Below are positions 61,312 through 64,000 of a stretch of DNA of 64,000 nt, in pieces. A model generated the notes under the pieces. That model was not told the origin of the DNA. It ran no database searches and was given only the letters and a program-made list of their open reading frames with translations. Origin of the DNA: Labrenzia sp. THAF82 (GTDB lineage Bacteria; Pseudomonadota; Alphaproteobacteria; Rhizobiales; Stappiaceae); the NCBI RefSeq assembly GCF_009363435.1, contig NZ_CP045354.1:1702501-1766500 (forward strand), written 5' to 3'. How positions within the stretch are numbered: the stretch's first letter is position 1; every line of letters begins with the position of its first letter. The position numbers and the translations under genes were made by a program.

Positions 61312-61516
61312 ATTGTATGTATGCAGTCGATTGTATGGAGTTTGTTGCAAGGAGAACGAGTGTTTTTGCCTCAGTTTTAAGCGCTCATCGGCTTAGGAAT
61401 TATGCAATTGATTTTGATTTTTGCACTTGCAGGTTTTTCGCATTTTTCACTTTTGATCGTGAAAATGATATGCATACAATGATGCGGTAAGTCAATAATT
61501 GTATGGCTATTGTATG
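61312..61516. promoter_or_regulatory. Five ATTGTATG half sites in the MocR-nitrilase gap
   Basis: ATTGTATG occurs at 61312-61319, 61330-61337, 61498-61505 and 61509-61516. An inverted copy (CATACAAT) is at 61473-61480. The last two direct copies are spaced exactly 11 bases and the first two 18 bases. Direct repeats are the usual target of MocR proteins. They lie near both promoters and should mediate regulation of mocR and the nitrilase operon. Confidence 0.65.
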
Positions 61517-61538
61517 GTCATTATAACAGGAGCATGAA

Positions 61539-62021
61539 ATGCCAGAGGTAACGGCACCGGCACACGCAGACGGCGATTTCTTCGTCAACTACGAAGAGAA
61601 GGTTTTCGAAGATGTTCAGGCGGAAGAGGGCGAAAAGGCCCTCGTCACATTCCACACCGTTGCATTTGAAGGTTCGATCGGGCTGGTCAATCTTCTCCAG
61701 GCCACGCGGCTTCAGCGGAAGGGGTTTGAAACCTCCATTCTGCTCTATGGGCCAGGTGTTTCACTTGGTGTTCAAAGAGGGTTCCCGAAGCTAGGCGATG
61801 AAGCCTTCCCAGGCCACCTGGCAATGAACAACCAGATCAAGAAATTCATGTCAGAAGGGGGCAAGGTCTATGCATGCCGCTTTGCACTGCAGGCCTTGAT
61901 GGGGCACGGTGAACCCTCACTCATTCCCGGCATCACACCAATTGCTCCGCAGGATGTTCTTGACATCGTGCTGCTGCACCGCCGGGACGGTGCTTTCATT
62001 CTGGACACCTGGACCCTCTAG
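61539..62021 (+). CDS. MSMEG_0572/Sll0783-family nitrogen-starvation response protein
   Basis: A 160-residue soluble protein of the DsrE-like fold class. It begins with a charged leader ([17 protein letters not shown]) and contains [50 protein letters not shown] and [16 protein letters not shown]. This pattern matches the first gene of the conserved Nit1 cluster. Biochemical function is unknown in general. The start at 61539 has CAGGAG. It precedes the nitrilase by 72 bases. Confidence 0.8.
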   Translation: MPEVTAPAHADGDFFVNYEEKVFEDVQAEEGEKALVTFHTVAFEGSIGLVNLLQATRLQRKGFETSILLYGPGVSLGVQRGFPKLGDEAFPGHLAMNNQIKKFMSEGGKVYACRFALQALMGHGEPSLIPGITPIAPQDVLDIVLLHRRDGAFILDTWTL

Positions 62022-62093
62022 GTCAGCAAGTGCTCGGCCGATCAACGCGGCCGGGCAGAACACTTCCTGTCAATCCAAATTCAGTAGCCGGCA

Positions 62094-63116
62094 ATGACAA
62101 CATCATCCGAAACAATTCGAGTTGCAGCTGTCCAGATAGCGCCTGATCTGACGTCGAAAGCGCGCACGCTGGACAAGGTCATGTCTGCGATGCGCGAAGC
62201 AGCTGGTAAGGGGGCAAAGCTCGTGGTCTTCCCGGAGACCTTTGTTCCCTGGTACCCCTACTTTTCCTTTGTCTTGCCGCCGATGTTGGCCGGGCAGGAG
62301 CATCTTCGACTTTACGAAGAGGCCGTGTCGGTGCCGAGCGTTGAGACAGCTGCATTGTCAGCGCTTGCCAGAGAACTCGACATTGTGGCCGTGATCGGTG
62401 TTAACGAGCGCGACCACGGCTCGCTCTACAACACGCAACTGATATTTGATGCGGATGGCTCGCTGTGCCTCAAGAGGCGCAAGATTACCCCGACCTACCA
62501 TGAGAGAATGATATGGGGGCAGGGTGACGGCGCAGGCCTTAAAGTTGTCGAGACCGCCGTTGGACGTGTTGGTGCGCTTGCGTGTTGGGAACACTACAAC
62601 CCGCTTGCCCGATATGCCCTGATGACGCAGCACGAAGAAATTCATGTTGCCCAGTTTCCAGGGTCGCTCGTTGGTCCGATCTTTTCAGAACAGATCGAGG
62701 TTTCCATGCGACATCATGCGCTTGAAAGCGGCTGTTTCGTTGTCAATGCCACCGGGTGGCTGACGGACGAACAGATCAATTCCATCAGCGAAGATCCGAA
62801 GCTGCAGCGTGGTCTGAGGGATGGCTGCATGACGTGCATCATTTCGCCCGAAGGCCGGCATGTCGTGCCGCCTTTGACGGAAGGCGAGGGAATTCTGACA
62901 GCTGATCTGGATATGCGATTGATCACAAAGCGCAAGCGCATGATGGATAGCGTCGGGCATTACGCCCGCCCGGAATTATTGCATCTCGTGCATGACACGA
63001 GGCCTGCGAAGACAGTGTTGCCCGTAGCAGCACCATCTGCTGCGAGCACTTTGCGGGATGCCGATGTCCCGTCTCAAATCCAATCCGAAATCGAGGAGCC
63101 TTTCAATGCCGGCTGA
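62094..63116 (+). CDS. Nitrilase (Nit1 subfamily)
   Basis: A 340-residue member of the nitrilase superfamily. The catalytic triad is visible: Glu in [11 protein letters not shown], Lys in [21 protein letters not shown] and Cys in [18 protein letters not shown] and WGQGDG are the signatures of true nitrilases rather than amidases. The C-terminal tail is long and Ala/Ser-rich. Nit1 enzymes hydrolyse aliphatic or aromatic nitriles in vitro, but the natural substrate of this cluster is not settled. It overlaps the radical SAM start by 11 bases. Confidence 0.85.
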   Translation: MTTSSETIRVAAVQIAPDLTSKARTLDKVMSAMREAAGKGAKLVVFPETFVPWYPYFSFVLPPMLAGQEHLRLYEEAVSVPSVETAALSALARELDIVAVIGVNERDHGSLYNTQLIFDADGSLCLKRRKITPTYHERMIWGQGDGAGLKVVETAVGRVGALACWEHYNPLARYALMTQHEEIHVAQFPGSLVGPIFSEQIEVSMRHHALESGCFVVNATGWLTDEQINSISEDPKLQRGLRDGCMTCIISPEGRHVVPPLTEGEGILTADLDMRLITKRKRMMDSVGHYARPELLHLVHDTRPAKTVLPVAAPSAASTLRDADVPSQIQSEIEEPFNAG

Positions 63117-64000
63117 AGTTCTCATCAATGAACTGCAAACCCATGGAATTCGCCTCGTTGACCCGAAGGCCGGACATGAAGCGAGGCGGGGAGGTGCAGG
63201 GCCGACGGACCACAAGGCGCTGACCGTAGATGGTGTCACAGTCATGGTGCCGGTGCATACAGCGCCAGCTTTCGAGAGCCCGTTTCTGGCCGACGCACCC
63301 GGGTCTGACGGCAAAAGCAATGTGCTCAAAAAGGGCAATAAAATTGGTACGATCAGTTTTCCCGGGCGGCCGAAATTCTATGATCTGAAGACGTCAGACG
63401 GTGTCCCCTATCATCAAATTGCAACACTGCACGGACGAGACGTTCTTGCGACAACGGTCTTGCAGACTTGCATTCGCTATCAGAGCAGAACCAAGACCTG
63501 TCAGTTCTGTGCCATAGGTCAGTCGCTCGCAGCCGGACGCACAATAGCCCACAAGACACCAGAGCAACTTGCGGAAGTTGCCAGGGCCGCGGTCGAGCTG
63601 GACGATATCAAACACATGGTGCTGACCACAGGTACTCCGAAGGGGTCGGATCGTGGGGCGGCCGTCATGGTCGAAAGCGTGAAGGCAATCAAGGCTGCCG
63701 TCGACATTCCCGTTCAGGCGCAATGCGAACCGCCGGAAGATGATATCTGGCATTCTCGCATGAAAGAGGCCGGTGTCGATGCGCTCGGAATGCATCTTGA
63801 GGCGGTGACACCCGATGTCCGCAAACGGATCATGCCTGGAAAGGCGCAGGTCGGGATTGAAAAGTATTTCGATTCCTTTCGCGCAGCGGTGCCAGTGTTC
63901 GGTCGCGGTCAGGTTTCAACCTATATTCTTGCTGGGCTCGGCGACACAGCCGACGCCATTTTGAAAACAAGCCAAAAACTCATCGAAATCGGCGTCTATC
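63106..64000 (+). CDS. Radical SAM protein of the Nit1 cluster (MSMEG_0568 type), cut by window end
   Basis: An open frame from ATG 63106 (GAGGAG before it) runs to the last base without a stop, giving 298 residues. The likely iron-sulfur segment reads [18 protein letters not shown], a Cys-x9-Cys-x2-Cys spacing, unlike the usual CxxxCxx[15 protein letters not shown] and [22 protein letters not shown] follow as TIM-barrel strands for SAM and substrate. The family is found in Nit1 clusters beside the nitrilase and acetyltransferase genes; its reaction is unknown to me. The remaining C-terminal part and the following cluster genes are outside the window. Confidence 0.82.
   Translation, partial: MPAEVLINELQTHGIRLVDPKAGHEARRGGAGPTDHKALTVDGVTVMVPVHTAPAFESPFLADAPGSDGKSNVLKKGNKIGTISFPGRPKFYDLKTSDGVPYHQIATLHGRDVLATTVLQTCIRYQSRTKTCQFCAIGQSLAAGRTIAHKTPEQLAEVARAAVELDDIKHMVLTTGTPKGSDRGAAVMVESVKAIKAAVDIPVQAQCEPPEDDIWHSRMKEAGVDALGMHLEAVTPDVRKRIMPGKAQVGIEKYFDSFRAAVPVFGRGQVSTYILAGLGDTADAILKTSQKLIEIGVY

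Noticed and set aside
1-64000. Mobile elements, tRNA-linked islands or prophage
   Set aside because: No transposase, integrase, tRNA or long terminal repeats were seen despite the accessory gene content.

Overview
The window reads as accessory chromosome of a marine, heterotrophic alphaproteobacterium. The evidence is the dense set of sugar-acid and organosulfonate catabolic operons, each with its own ABC, TRAP or TTT importer, many GntR/FadR and LacI regulators, and medium-high GC. A relative of Roseibium/Labrenzia (Stappiaceae) or a roseobacter is my inference; no rRNA, tRNA, CRISPR or insertion sequence was seen. The 64 kb is almost wall-to-wall coding, with no gene-free stretch over about 300 bases.

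Region 1 (1-12301): a FadR-type regulator overlapping a GMC oxidoreductase, a second GntR/FCD regulator divergent from a GalD-like enolase-superfamily dehydratase, then a five-gene Opp-type ABC importer followed by a Cys-type sulfatase with no signal peptide. This suggests import of a sulfated or acidic oligosaccharide (or similar ester) with desulfation inside the cell.

Region 2 (12386-20695): an RbsABC-type sugar importer plus a zinc alcohol dehydrogenase, a tandem winged-helix GntR regulator, an L-fucose-dehydrogenase-like aldo/keto reductase, a UxaB/UxuB-like polyol dehydrogenase, an L-fuconolactonase-like amidohydrolase and a mutarotase. Region 3 (20752-33120): a LacI-controlled regulon with two SDRs, a MalFGK-type importer, a keto-deoxy-acid SDR, an FAH-family hydrolase, a divergent enolase paralogue, an APH-type kinase and the LacI regulator, then a separate FAH-family dehydratase. 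Three near-identical palindromes (core GTTCACGTGAAC) link the two promoters of this regulon. Regions 2 and 3 together look like oxidative, non-phosphorylating catabolism of a deoxyhexose or hexose such as L-fucose, but the dehydratase slot holds an enolase-like protein beside a kinase, which is the least explained part of the window.

Region 4 (33251-44905): a complete 2,3-dihydroxypropane-1-sulfonate (DHPS) pathway on the minus strand: a small membrane protein, TRAP transporter HpsKLM, HpsN, HpsO, HpsP, sulfolactate sulfo-lyase SuyAB, a sulfolactate-dehydrogenase-like enzyme, a YeiH-type exporter and a universal stress protein. A LacI regulator lies divergently behind a 22-bp perfect palindrome. 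DHPS is the breakdown product of algal sulfoquinovose, which fits a phytoplankton-associated lifestyle.

Region 5 (44950-47865) is a multi-PAS GGDEF-EAL protein with three tandem PAS copies. Region 6 (48125-56662) is a four-carbon acid-sugar locus (RraA-like, OtnC, OtnK, Asp/Glu racemase family, isopropylmalate-dehydrogenase-like enzyme, tandem winged-helix GntR) divergent from a TctCBA importer. Region 7 (56726-59716) is a four-gene operon of TetR, flavin amine oxidase, SDR and double cupin behind a TetR-like palindrome. Region 8 (59891-64000) is a MocR regulator divergent from the start of a Nit1 cluster (MSMEG_0572 family, nitrilase, radical SAM), with the last gene cut by the window end. 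All five solute-binding-protein genes are followed by strong hairpins, implying a common way to raise binding-protein levels above their membrane partners.
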